NCBI GenBank assembly: GCA_905221605.1
Contig: CAJNDS010002098.1
Location: forward strand, 545,374-609,373
Origin: Symbiodinium natans
Taxonomy: Eukaryota > Sar > Dinophyceae > Suessiales > Symbiodiniaceae
Direction of reading: 5' to 3'
DNA length: 64,000 bases
Under the pieces are notes generated by a model, which did no database searches, was not told where the DNA came from, and saw only the letters and a list, made by a program, of their open reading frames with translations. Made by a program: the position numbers and the translations under genes. This document shows positions 21,292-31,720 of this stretch, in pieces (the stretch's first letter is position 1; each line of letters begins with the position of its first letter).

Positions 21292-22081
21292 TTGAAAAAA
21301 AAGTTCCAAAAGGCCGCATCTCGGTCCGACATGCTCGACATCCACCCGCAGATCGTGGAGGAGCATGCTTGCTTGACCTTCGTCGATGTGCAGAAGGCCG
21401 GCAGAGCGAAGGTCTTGAGATTGTTTTTCCAGAGAGGATGGAAGCTGCTCGAGGAGTCTCGCTTGCTGATGATGAAGGCGCACTGCAGGATCCGCCGTGT
21501 TTTCGATGGAGATCTCCTTAAGAGCATCGACCCGGGGCACGATGTGAGCGACCCAAAGCCAGAAGAGAGTCGTGTAAGATGGTTGGGCGGGGACACGGAC
21601 AGCAGCGTCCTGCAGATCTTCAGAAGTTGTTCAACACCAGTTCCGGTCGTCCTGAAGAGTTTTAGTAGTTTCCAGAGAACAGTCGGAGAACTCGAAGCCT
21701 TTTCAGCGCTGTACAGGGGTTTGACCAGGCGTGAAAGTTTAGAGTAGGTTTCGTAAAGTGAATTTCCCGTACTCACATCTAAGCTATGCCTGTGTCGCGT
21801 GAATCCAATGCGCTCGAGGAACTTCCACATCCGCTTGCTTGGGCTGGATGTGCTGCAGAAACAACCCTCCGGAAGGGGATCATCAGGAGGAAGGTGGTGT
21901 GAAAATCGTGTTGCTGCTTTTGATGGCGAGCGGCCAAGCCCAGAACCGCGCTTGATTGATGCTTGAGCATGTTTTCCAACTTCTTTCGCATCGATTTGAG
22001 GCTCGGCCTGAGTTTGTCATCAGAGTGGAGCGATAGGGCCTGAGGCGGGCAGTCTGCGGCTTTGAGCAGCTTGCTTTCCAC
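21292..22081. other. coding-like ORFs of uncertain strand
   Basis: A + strand frame (21292-21747, begins MKKKFQKAASRSDMLD) and a minus frame over the same DNA both stay open. A further minus frame at 21779-22081 (reads ESKLLKAADCPPQALSL) follows the integrase on its own strand. They may be other genes of the integrase-bearing element. No motif recognised. Confidence 0.35.
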
Positions 22082-22115
22082 GTTGCTCTTTCGATTGCAT
22101 AGAGAATCTGCGCCT

Positions 22116-23002
22116 CTAATCCTCTGAGTCCACCTTCCTGAGGTCTCGTCGAACCAACTGATCTCCGGCCCAGTCCTCGAGGAAAAAGTAGGGCCCGCCG
22201 TCTGTATTTTCGATTCTGGCGACTGTGTAAACCCGCTCGCTCCACGCTACTTCCGTAACCCTGTAAGAGTCCCTGCTTTCGATAGGCTTGACCCTGACCC
22301 TAACGAGATCTCCCACGGCGATTTGAGGCCTCGCTCCGGCGTTCATCTTGACGTTGCGTTTCATCCTGGCCAAGGCCTTGTCAGCCGTCTCTGGATCCTT
22401 TTGCCCACCCCTTCCGAAAGCCTACGAACAAGTGCTTCTTTGATGGTCCTGATTGCACGTTCGACTACCGTAGCGTGACCCCTTGAAACCACTTTGTCGA
22501 TAGAGAAGTAGTCAAGTTTCTGTTTGAATTCATGCTTAAATTCGCTACCGTCATCACTGTAGACGGTGAGTGGTATGCCGAGATCCTTGACGACTTGATC
22601 CCACGCTCTGGATGCTGAGGCGGCATCTTTGTTGGCCAAGGGGATCGCTGTGAGCTTCTTGCTGAAAGTGTCAATCGCTACTAGCATGTACTTATACGGG
22701 CCTTGGGCGAAGGCGGTCATATCGGCGAGGTCCACTTGCAGCTGAAACATCGGCTCTGGAGGCACGAACCCGTTTTGCCCTCGTTCGGGTCTGTCTTGAC
22801 GCACTATCAGGTCGTTAAGGAACAGACGCACATCGCCTCGGCTGATTGTTTGATCGCGAGCTCTAGCCTGCCGCAGAGTTTGATCTAGGTTCCCGAAACC
22901 TGTCCTAGGGTTCGTGTAGACCTGCCTGATGATCTCGCGTTTTCTATCGGCTTCAACCATCTTTTCATGCCTTTCTTTCTTTAGCGCCAGCTCTGATCCC
23001 AT
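22116..23002 (-). pseudogene. Polinton/Maverick-type integrase, frameshifted
   Basis: The minus frame from 23002 begins with a segment NPRTGFGNLDQTLRQAR typical of the region before the core in Polinton-like and related algal integrases. The rve core follows: Asp in QVDLADM, then YKYMLVAIDTFSKK, Asp in VYSDDGSEF, and Glu in HATVVERAIRTIKEAL. The C-terminal SH3/chromo-like part (DLVRVRVKPIESRDSYRVTE) lies in a different frame from about 22405 to 22116, so one base is lost or gained in a G-rich stretch near 22400-22412. Spacing from the second Asp to Glu is about 30 residues, shorter than the usual 35. The element is probably dead. No polymerase or capsid gene was found nearby. Confidence 0.75.
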
Positions 23003-23097
23003 CGACGCTGACAGCCGATTCGCAAGCAGCGTCTCAGAACAGAGATACAGGGGGTCTGCGCGAGTTCATAGCTGTGAAGGGGTCATAAGTGTTAGCA

Positions 23098-23192
23098 TGA
23101 CTCAAACCGGGCGAGCCTGGGAATCAAACCGAGTGAGCCCCGGAATCAAACCGAGTGAACCCCGGAATCAAAAAGAGCGAACCGAGGAATCA
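23098..23192 (+). repeat. ~24-bp tandem repeat, 4 copies
   Basis: Degenerate copies of ACCGAGTGAGCCCCGGAATC, upstream of the integrase on its own strand. On the minus strand each unit folds as a 5-bp stem with a 7-nt loop. Confidence 0.75.
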
Positions 23193-23239
23193 TAGTGGCG
23201 ACCCTGTGGCGACACAGTGGCGAAATGTGGCGACCTTGT

Positions 23240-23850
23240 GGCGACCCTGCCTTGCCACAGCTGCCCTGCCACCTGTGCTGCTCTCTGCCACTGCTGCTGC
23301 TGCTGCTGCTGCTGCCACTGCTGCTCTGCCACTCCGCCCTGCTGCCCTATCACTGCTGCTGCCCTACCACTGCTGCCCTGCCACCCTACCCACTCTGTTA
23401 CTTCTGCTGCTCTCCAACTGCTGCCCTGCCATGCGATGCTGTTCTGTTCCGCTCTGCTGCCTGTTGCTGCGTTTTCCTGACGTTAACGAGAAAGTCGTTA
23501 AGGTGTAATTCGATTTGGGTGTGTGGGGGGGGAGATGCCAAACTTTTGCGACGGCCCTGCCACTGCTGCCCTGCCACTCCGCCACACTGCCCTGCCACTG
23601 CTGCCCTGCCACTGCCGCCCTGCCACTCCGCCCTGCTGCCCTGCCACTGCTGCCCTTGCCACCCCACTCCGCACTGCTGCTGCCACGCCACTCCGCCCTG
23701 CTGCCCTGCCACTGCTGCCCTGCCACTGCTGCCCTGCCACTGCCACCCTGCATTGTTGTCTAATTATTGAATCATTTTGAGTCATGATTGAGTCATCTTG
23801 AATCATTATTGAATCATCTTGAATCATTATTGAGTCATTATTGAGTCATT
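23240..23850 (+). repeat. CTGCC(A)CTG and GAATCATT low-complexity arrays
   Basis: Irregular 14-bp units on CCCTGCCACTGCTG (23240-23757), interrupted by a unique 70-bp stretch near 23480-23545, followed by TTGAATCATTATTGAG units (23757-23850). Long open frames here are artefacts of composition. Confidence 0.9.
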
Positions 23851-23884
23851 AATGGGCCGTTTTTGAAACAAGAAGGGGTTTTGC

Positions 23885-24300
23885 AGCGAAGTTGAGCGTT
23901 TTTTCCGCTTTAAAACATATATCCCTGCAGACTTACTCAGGTTGAAGGTGCTGTTTTGGAGCCAAGTTGAGCGTTTTTTCCACCAAAAATACATGCGCTG
24001 CAATTCTGCTCCGGTCGAAGGAAGCGTTTTTTTAAGCGTTTTTTTGGCCTAAAAGAAACCCATAATTCTTGCTCGGGTTGAAGGCGCTGTTTTGGAGCCA
24101 AGTTGAGCGTTTTTCAGCAATGAACACCTTCCCCTTACTCAGGTTGAAGGTGGTGTTTTTGGAGTCAAGTTGAGCGTTTTTTCAGCAATGAACACCTTCT
24201 CCTTACTCAGGTTGCAGGAGGTGTTTTAGGAGCCAAGTTGAGCGTTTTTTCAGCAATGAACACCTCCTCCTCACACCTCTCTCACTCAAAGAGCCATTTT
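23885..24300 (+). repeat. ~70-bp tandem repeat, ~6 copies
   Basis: Units contain CCAAGTTGAGCGTTTTTTC, AGCAATGAACACCTTC and CCTTACTCAGGTTGAAGG. The last three copies (from about 24095) are the most alike. Confidence 0.85.
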
Positions 24301-24838
24301 GGAGCGTTTTGGAGCGTTTTTTTTGGCTCAAAAAAACCCCCCCAAAAGCCTAGTTTCGCTATTATTTGAACCCTTCCCTAAACCCTACACCTACTCTTAC
24401 AAGGGAATAAATACTTTCCCCGTGTTTTAAATTCGGGGGCTCTACAAAAAAGGGCAGGGTTCAGTGTCTCATGCTTGATAAACAAATGTCAGCGCCTCAA
24501 ATTTTTTGGCGCGACCCTTCCCTGAGCATGATAGCACCCTTCCAAGTCAAATTGGAACATCCTTGCCTCCCCATCCGTTTAAAACACCAGCATTCTTCTG
24601 CTCAAAACCTGAAAGTTTTTCCCGTCAGAGTTTCTGAGTGGTGTCTGCCAAGGTCATCCTTTTCGGCTCGCTTCCCTGTTGCTTTAGATCTCAAAAGACG
24701 GATGTAAGCGCACAACGCTTCTGCTTGCTTGAAGGGGGCAAACCACGAGGTCTGGCAACGTCAAAAATGCTGTAGTCGGCCATAGTCACCATAGTCCTCA
24801 AGTAAGGGCATCCGGGACACACAGACGCACTCTGCGCC

Positions 24839-27289
24839 ATGGACTCAGCTCTGCCGGGCGAAGCAATGGATTCAGCTCTGCTTGCTGATGTTGCAGGTGG
24901 CGTAGATCAGGTCTGGCTCAGGCCAGTTGCGCCTGTCGGGATGAAAAGGTGTGCAGCCCGATCTTCAATCGCCATCAGCGTGCTTGCATCAATCAGCGTG
25001 ATGCTAGTTCTCATGTCGATGGTTTTTGCTCGACAGCCGCAGATTGCGCCTAAAGTTGTCCCACTCCTGCCGATCGAATTCGCTTTACACGGGGATCTTA
25101 CAAAGAAGCTTGACGCAGCAGACAGTTCGCAGAGCCAGGAAGAACAAAGCTCAGCAACCGACGAGAAGGCTGGTGAACTTACAGGAAAAGTGGTGGATAA
25201 CTATGTGAGCCTCGTGAAGTTTGCGAAAGACCCCAGTGTGTCAAGCGGAGCAGGCGCTCTTTCCTCAATTGGAGCAACGGCCCTATCAGTTCCAGCGCCC
25301 CCAGCATCGATTGTCGTAGGTGGGATTTTTTCGTTAGTCGGAGGCATTCTGGGACTCTTTGGCGGGGACACCGGTCCAAGCAACGCCGACCTTCTGGATG
25401 CGTTGCAGAAAGGGTTTGAGGCTGTAAACCATAGGCTGGACAGGATTGATGAGAAACTGGACAGGATTGATGAAAAGCTAGCGGTTTTGGCCTCTGCGAT
25501 AGATCAGCTAAACGCTGCTGTCGTCAGGCTCGGTCATACCCTAGAGGCGATCGAAAGTTTGGTCAAGGACATCCACACTGCAGTCGTCCTAAAAGCAAAC
25601 AGGATGACAGCAATTCAAGCAACTTTCCGTGCAGCGCTTGATTTCTTGAGGATCGGGCTCGATGAGCACAATTTTGATGTTTTTTTTGAGTATGTCAAGG
25701 CAAAGAAGATGGATTACGTGCAGGAAGTGTACGATACGTTTTCGCATGAAAACATTAGACGTTTCTTGGCAGCTGCGCGTAATGGTGGTGATCTTGGTGT
25801 CAGTGACTTCGCAGCAGCACTTGCCTACCAGAGTATTCTAGCCCGTCGCTTTGAACTGTATTGGATCCTTGTAATGGGCTCCATTTACTATGATGGCAAG
25901 CTTCGTTATAACGAAGAGAGCCTACTATTCACACAAGAAATGAGTAGTCAACTCGAGAAATACCAAGAGATTGTTCAGGACTTCGACATTGCCGACTTAG
26001 TCCGAATGAAAGACTCTGACCTTCGTACGTGCGAGGCGCACCGTGCAGCGCTCCGCGCGACAGGTAAGCCTGCTGAACATCCAATTCCGCAGCAAACGTT
26101 GGTTTGGTCTGACCGGATTATTTTCGGTGTGTTGGGCCTTCTGGATGGATGCGGCAATAGCGGCAGCAAAATAGCCCAGCAAACCATTGATTTGATCGAA
26201 GCCGCTGCTGGGGCATCTTTCCAGTTACATCATGCGTTGCGCAAGTTGGGTCTGGAGACACAAGACTCTCAGCTCCTATCGCTCAAAAAAATGCGCGACG
26301 ACAAAAAAGGTGCTTTGACGCCTTTCAATCTGAAGCACATAGGTGGTAGATGTGTCCAGCCAGACCAGGGAAGCACCGCGGCCTCAAACAACACCAGGCT
26401 TGTTCTATACAAAGGCTGCAACATGTCCAGGACAGCCCTATTGTACAACAGAATTTACAGTGCCGACGGCTACTTCCTCTTGCAGCACGCCAGTGGCAAG
26501 TGTGTCCAGCCATACCCCGGCAGTAACGACCCAGCGGACAACACCAAGCTGGTATTATCCGAGGACTGTGACACGTCTAGGCAAGCGCTTAAGTTTGAAA
26601 CTGTTCCTACGGGTGATGGTTATTTTTTCCTGAAGCACCGGAGCGGCAAGTGCGTCCACCCAGAAACAGGTGGTTATAGTCGGGATGTCCAGACAAAGCT
26701 CGTGTTGCGCGAGGGCTGTGACAAGTCTAGGCACGGGCTTCTTCTCACCATGATGTACGCGAACGTCGATCTCGACCCCAGATTCTCACAAGTGCTGAAT
26801 ACCGTTGGTTGGGTGCGCTTGGAGAGTTTGCAAGTTCCTGGATATTTCCTATGTGCAAAAGAGTTAAATGTTGACCAAGGTCTTTATCTTTGTCCACGAC
26901 ATCGGCTTGTGGATGGTCTCCATACTATTTTTTACATGACATTCAACCACATCGAGGGCAGCTTTCACTTGAGTATCTATGAATATATTGACGCAGGAGA
27001 TGGGCGTAGTGCTGTTGGAACGGATGCACATTTGGGCGTGAAGTCTGGCTTTCCCTGGCTTTCGCTCCAGAAGAATCGTTACCAGACGCGCTTCTATTTC
27101 TATGCAAAGGACAGTGGCGTCGGGATGGCAACTTACGGCAACGATAGAAACGAGTTCGACACTGAACCATTCCGAAATGGTCAAGATGATGTGAAATTCG
27201 TCGCGTTCCCAAACGACGAATGGGGTCCAGGCATTCTACAGAGTTCGGACAGTCCTACTAATAGATGGACGACGATCCTACCATACTAA
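24839..27289 (+). CDS. membrane-anchored/secreted protein with helical domain and ricin-like lectin repeats
   Basis: Single open frame of 816 codons; the ATG lies in a good context (GCGCCATGGAC) and stop is TAA. A 9-residue near-duplication (MDSALPGEA/MDSALLADV) opens the protein. Residues 44-64 form one hydrophobic helix, either a type II anchor or an uncleaved signal. Residues 155-175 are a Gly-rich hydrophobic helix, followed by an amphipathic coil with heptads (RLDRIDEKLDRIDEKL, 199-214) and a long helical region to about 480. Residues 495-640 hold three ~50-residue repeats on H-x-S-G-K-C-V-x-P...C-D-x-S-R, two Cys each, as in a beta-trefoil lectin. The end (about 655-760, VRLESLQVPGYFLC) may be a second trefoil. 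The plan recalls lectin-coupled pore-forming proteins, but that is inference. Intronless unlike the genes to its right, so retroposition or transfer is possible. Confidence 0.85.
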   Translation: MDSALPGEAMDSALLADVAGGVDQVWLRPVAPVGMKRCAARSSIAISVLASISVMLVLMSMVFARQPQIAPKVVPLLPIEFALHGDLTKKLDAADSSQSQEEQSSATDEKAGELTGKVVDNYVSLVKFAKDPSVSSGAGALSSIGATALSVPAPPASIVVGGIFSLVGGILGLFGGDTGPSNADLLDALQKGFEAVNHRLDRIDEKLDRIDEKLAVLASAIDQLNAAVVRLGHTLEAIESLVKDIHTAVVLKANRMTAIQATFRAALDFLRIGLDEHNFDVFFEYVKAKKMDYVQEVYDTFSHENIRRFLAAARNGGDLGVSDFAAALAYQSILARRFELYWILVMGSIYYDGKLRYNEESLLFTQEMSSQLEKYQEIVQDFDIADLVRMKDSDLRTCEAHRAALRATGKPAEHPIPQQTLVWSDRIIFGVLGLLDGCGNSGSKIAQQTIDLIEAAAGASFQLHHALRKLGLETQDSQLLSLKKMRDDKKGALTPFNLKHIGGRCVQPDQGSTAASNNTRLVLYKGCNMSRTALLYNRIYSADGYFLLQHASGKCVQPYPGSNDPADNTKLVLSEDCDTSRQALKFETVPTGDGYFFLKHRSGKCVHPETGGYSRDVQTKLVLREGCDKSRHGLLLTMMYANVDLDPRFSQVLNTVGWVRLESLQVPGYFLCAKELNVDQGLYLCPRHRLVDGLHTIFYMTFNHIEGSFHLSIYEYIDAGDGRSAVGTDAHLGVKSGFPWLSLQKNRYQTRFYFYAKDSGVGMATYGNDRNEFDTEPFRNGQDDVKFVAFPNDEWGPGILQSSDSPTNRWTTILPY

Positions 27290-27660
27290 GAATCGACACT
27301 CGTCTCAAGCCGTCCGGCGCGACCTTCGACCTTCTCGAAAAGCCTGCGGGAAGCGCACGTTCTTCCCACCGCTTGGTGCCGAGCGATTTAGGAGAGAGCT
27401 TGCACGTTGCCTTTAGCACAAACTATAATTACCTGAGGAACCCCAAACCTAGCAGTTTCACAACCACAGACCTCTAGAAGCTTAGTTTCACCGTGGGGGG
27501 GCAAGCTGCATGCGACGCACCTTATTCGGCAGCTTAGAAAAAGAAGCGCGAGTGATCTTGCATTTGCGTTAGAGCAGGCAAGGCAAGGGAAGCACTGAAC
27601 AACCGAGTGTAGGGCTCAAGGTCAAGGGGCGACAAATCCTGTGAGCAGTTGTTGGGTTCC
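27290..27660. other. 3' flank of the 816-codon gene, no clear gene
   Basis: No convincing frame beyond a 70-codon one overlapping the end of the gene. No polyadenylation motif could be identified with confidence. Confidence 0.35.
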
Positions 27661-27667
27661 TTTGGTT

Positions 27668-27783
27668 GAACATGAGTTCACATGAGTTGTACATGAGTCC
27701 ACACGAGTTGTACATGAGTTTTACACGAGTCCACATGAGTTGTACATGAGTTGTACATAAGTGGTACATGAATGCATGAGTAG
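27668..27783 (+). repeat. ~10-12-bp tandem repeat ACATGAGTTGT
   Basis: About ten degenerate units alternating ACATGAGTTGT and CCACACGAGT. Confidence 0.85.
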
Positions 27784-28050
27784 AAGTTAGGGTTTAGGTA
27801 TAGTTGCAGTTAGTTTTGCAGGGAAGAGATTCACCGCCCCCTTCAAGCAAAAGTTTCGAGCGCTGCTGTGAGAGGTTGCAGGTTTGCAGACTTCATTGTA
27901 GAGGTGATCGTCGGCCACAGCTAAACACGGCTTTTGCGACACTTTGCGAGCTCTGGGATTGTACGCGTTGTCTTGGTGATCATGGTGATCATTCCCCAAA
28001 CAGTTCTACTGTTGGGGTCCTAAATTCGTTTAAGGAATTGCCGGCATTCT

Positions 28051-28380
28051 GGTGAGCATTGCCGGGTTCCTGGGCACCACGTCTCCCTTTGTCCCCCTTT
28101 GTCTCCCTTCATGTGGGTGGCCTTTGCCGGGTTCCTGGGCGTCTTGTCTCTGTCTCCCTTTGTCTCCCTTTGTGTCCCTTCATGCGGGTGGCCTTTGCCG
28201 GGTTCCTGAGCGTCTTGTCTTCCTTTGTTTTCCTTTGTCTCCCTTTTTGTCTCCCATCCGTGGGTTGCCTTGCCGGGTTCCTGGGCGTCTTGTCTCCCTT
28301 TTTCTCCCCTTGTCTCCCTTTGTCTCCCTTTATGTGGGTGGCCTTTGCCGGGTTCTTGAGCGTCTTGTCTTCCTTTGCAC
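28051..28380 (+). repeat. ~75-bp minisatellite, 5 copies
   Basis: Units begin TTGCCGGGTTCCTGGGCGTC and contain several CTCCCTTTGT sub-repeats and GTGGGTGGCC. Copies start near 28065, 28125, 28195, 28272 and 28346. Confidence 0.9.
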
Positions 28381-28539
28381 AAAAGCAAACTGCTTATGAG
28401 CTTCTGCTTTGTGTGGGTGTGCTCTCGCTTACCTCCGTCAAAAACTTGGCATATGTGAGTCAGATCGCAGGGCTGAACCCATCTGCCATGAGCCGGCAGG
28501 CTGGCAGTCTCACAGCAGGCAGAGTAGTGCCCCTGGCAG

Positions 28540-29150
28540 TCGCGTGCGGTGGCTCGCGTGCTGTGGCTCGCGTGCGGGCTCGCCTGCGGTGGCTCGCGTG
28601 AGGTTGGCTCGCGTGCGATGGCTCACTTGCGGTGGTTCGCCAGTTCTTGGTTTGCAACAAACCTTTAGGTTCCTGCGTTGTCAATTGTTGCCCCGACCGA
28701 TTCAGGTGCGGTGGCGGTGGCTCGCGTGCGGTGGCTCGCGTGCGGTGGCTCGCGTGCGGTGGCTCACGTGCGGCTCGCACGTGGTGGCTCGCGCGCGGTG
28801 GTTCGCCATTTCTAGCTTTATTGCCTGTGTGAGTACCGTGCAAACTCCCTAGGGTTATGAAGTCTGGCTGGAGCAAACTGTGTGAGTACCGTGCAAACTC
28901 CCTAGGGTTATGAAGTCTGGCTGGAGCAAACCTTTAGGCTCCTGTGTTGTCAATTGTTGCCCCAGCCAATTAAGGTGTTGTGGCTCGCGTGCGGTGGCTC
29001 GCGTGCTGTGGCTTGCGTGCAGTGGCTCGCGCGCGGTGGCTCGTGAAACTCCGTAAAGGTTCTGATGTCTGGCTGGAACTAACTAACCTTTAGGTTCCTG
29101 CGTTGTCGGTTGTTGCCCCAGCCAAGTTAGGTGCGGTGGCTCGCGTGTAG
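28540..29150 (+). repeat. nested higher-order repeat
   Basis: Runs of a 14-bp unit GCGGTGGCTCGCGT (28545-28640, 28703-28806, 28976-29045) alternate with a cassette reading CCTTTAGGTTCCTGCGTTGT that occurs three times (about 28664, 28930, 29086). A 53-bp segment starting TGTGTGAGTACCGTGCAAAC is exactly duplicated at 28826-28878 and 28879-28931. Confidence 0.9.
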
Positions 29151-29259
29151 TATGAAGGAACCTCACTTCACACGTGTAATTTCCTTCAACTGTTTGGGGT
29201 CTTCGGTGGTGTAATGTGTGATCATGCCTTTCTGGTTCTTCCTTCAGCGCTTGAGCTAG

Positions 29260-29612
29260 TCTTCGCAAGTACGCGCAGACACCTCACATTTTGCAGGGCT
29301 GCATTTGGGAGTTGGCTCCAGGGCTTATGGTTACGGCTCGTAAACAGCACCAGTCCAGTACACTCTACCCCAAGCCCTATGCTCGGGTTGCAGGTGCCAC
29401 TTTATTGTGAGTGCTGATGAAAAGAAGCCGAGACAGTGACCTAAGTCGACCGTAGCTACTAGACTACAGACTGGCGCTGGGCTTCTTGCGCAACGCCTGT
29501 TGGCACGAAATCGCTTCCACTAGGCATCGAGCAAAGTGCGATTGCCATAGTTGCGGCTGCTGAGCAAGTGTTTCATTACCACACCGAGCCCTTGATGCTT
29601 TTGCCGCCTTGA
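29260..29612 (+). CDS. 3' end of an unidentified gene, two exons
   Basis: Exon 29260-29393 (reads LRKYAQTPHILQGCIWEL... to YPKPYARVA) ends in phase 1 at GCAG|GTGCC. Exon 29524-29612 starts after CCACTAG, restores the phase (a Gly codon across the junction) and reads IEQSAIAIVAAAEQVFHY to a TGA. Both have strong codon periodicity. The intron is 130 nt. Upstream exons lie in or before the minisatellite block. Family not recognised; helical, no membrane segment. Confidence 0.55.
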
Positions 29613-30521
29613 CAGCGTCAAGGGTGACCTTCACCTCCGTACGACCCCAGCTAAGGGGTTGGAAGTACCGAAAAGGTCTGGCAGCAGAATCAAATCCTGA
29701 CCCAGCCCTACTTGCTCGTGACCCCGGTCCCTGTGAGTCCTATGCGTTCTCATCTGGGCGCCCTGCTCTCCACAGCCTTGGCCTGCGCAGTGATCCTCTG
29801 AGCCGTCAGACCCCCCCCCCCCGAAATAAAAGCAGGTTAGGCTCAGACCAAAACAACATGGAAACATGGAAACAGGCGAAATCAACCCAAGAAAGTCCAA
29901 AAGCTGGAAACCCCACCTTCCAATCGAACTCGACACAATCAATCGAACTCGACACAAGGAAGTTGGGTTCAGTCCAAAAAGATGGAAACAAACGAAAAAT
30001 TGGCCCAAGAAGATGGAAACCAACCCCTCCAAATCAAGAAATTCAAAAAAGCGCCAGGTTGCGCAGATGTTTCCAGCGCATCCCAGATTTGATGTTTCTG
30101 CATGACGCCATTTGCAAGTGAGTGCAGCTCAGTTTCTAGACCGCTGTTTTTATACAATTCTACTCTTGACAACCCATCTCCCCAACCCTAAACCCTAAGC
30201 CTTAAGACTTAAGCCCGAAGCCCTCACCCCTAAGTCCATCGAAAAACCCATGAAAGCAGCTCGTTTTGCCATGGATGTGCAGTGTGCCAAGCGGCCACGA
30301 GCGGAGCTTCAGGCAGGGATATAAGTAAGACACATGAATTCAGGGTTTAGGGTGAAGGGTTGAGGGTTGAGGGTTGAGTGTCGAGTTTACGGTTGAGCGC
30401 TTGCGTCTATTGGTTCAGAAACCTTCTAAACTGCGCAAGAGTTTTTCAATTTGATTTCAAAGGCCGCGCATCAAGTCACAAGAGAGAACCTGTGAGAAGT
30501 CAAGAAAGGTTTCGTCAACAC

Positions 30522-31660
30522 AAAGCTGGCATTTGCAGACCAATGTGCATTCGTATGGCGGTGCCGTGTGGCGGTGCCAAGCCTTCTGGACTTGCATGTC
30601 AGGCTTATAAACATGCTTATCCTGTGGATCCTGTGCCGCACTCTGTAATCCAGGTGCGGTTGTTCCTGTTTCGGAGCGTTTGCAGCACGCAGTGTGTAAA
30701 CACGGGGTTCGGAGTATAGGACCCCTGTCTAGGAACTACTCAAGGCACTTACTTTCTACCCAAAAGGACCTTCCTGCAACGCTCCCCCCAACAGGCAAGG
30801 GGTCCACCAATCCATGAGTCATGAAAATCTTTAAGTCTGCTTGGAGGAGGTCCGGGCCTGCGCTACCCCGCAGCAACTGCCGCTTTGCCATGTTCTGGAA
30901 GATCAAGCTTGAAACGTTTTTGATTAAGGCTTTGGGGGGATTTGGAAGGTCGACGAAGTCTGAAGCACATTTTGTTCCTCAGTGCCAATCAGTGCCAGGG
31001 TTTTTGCAAATCTCCGAGTGGTTCTAATGCACATGGAGGAGAGTGCCTTCCCAAACAAACTTTGCAACCATGGGAAGCGCCCAGGCTCCTAGAACAGCGA
31101 AAAACAGTGAAGGTCAGTCGATGACTTCGAAGCGCATGTGAAGGCGTGCCAGCTGCGGCAGTTTAGCAGCCGGGCTTGGATTCATATTGTGGTGCAAGCT
31201 TGCAGGATTGTATGGATTTGAATTCTTGAAAACTCACAAACGTAGAAACGGTTGAAGTTCAGATGGGGTTCTTACCAGCGTTTCAGCTTGGCCAGTAAGG
31301 TTTCGACTACTATGTGCACGGCCTTGTGGAGGAGTCTGGCGAGGCAAAAGTGCCGCTCAAAATCGCCTATAATGTCCCCGAATCATCGCAAATAGTAATC
31401 TCTGGTCGATTCCAGGTGTCCTTGTCCCCAAGTCCTCTTTGAAACACTTCTGGCGTACTCTTTCGCAGCCACCCCTTATGCAGGCATCACTGTTTAGCAG
31501 CGGGGCCCCTTCGATTGAAAGTACACAGCTCCGTAGCATGGGTGGTGCCCAAGCAGGGCAAGTTGGTCAAAAGCAGAGCAGACAATTTTGCGATGGCACC
31601 AGGTGTTCGAAGCTGTTCGAAGCAAAGCGGCTTCTGGCAGCAGCACAGCAGCAAAGCTGA
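30522..31660 (+). CDS. multi-exon gene, unidentified
   Basis: A chain of coding blocks: about 30522-30652 (reads GICRPMCIRMAVPCGGAK, donor CAG|GTGCGG), about 30997-31112 (reads ECLPKQTLQPWEAPRLLE, donor AAG|GTCAGT), 31300-31415 (reads YYVHGLVEESGEAKVPLK, donor CAG|GTGTCC) and 31484-31660, ending TGA with a Gln/Ala-rich tail. The last two join in phase 0 across a 68-nt intron ending TTATGCAG. The first and middle joins are not resolved. It ends 60 bp from the end of a minus-strand gene, a convergent pair. Function unknown. Confidence 0.5.
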
Positions 31661-31720
31661 GCTTTAGTCTTAGTCTTTCATGTTAAGCGGTTTGTCTTGT
31701 AGGGAAGGTTTGTCTGCTCG

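Noticed and set aside
23168..23827. Frames up to 191 codons through CTGCC repeats
   Set aside because: Low-complexity Leu/Pro/Cys or Gln/Gly/Ser translations in every frame; repeat artefact.
24285..24345. AGCCATTTTGG and TTTTGGCTCAA resembling the dinoflagellate spliced leader
   Set aside because: The full 22-nt leader is not present, no donor follows at the right place, and the strings are part of a local 70-bp repeat.
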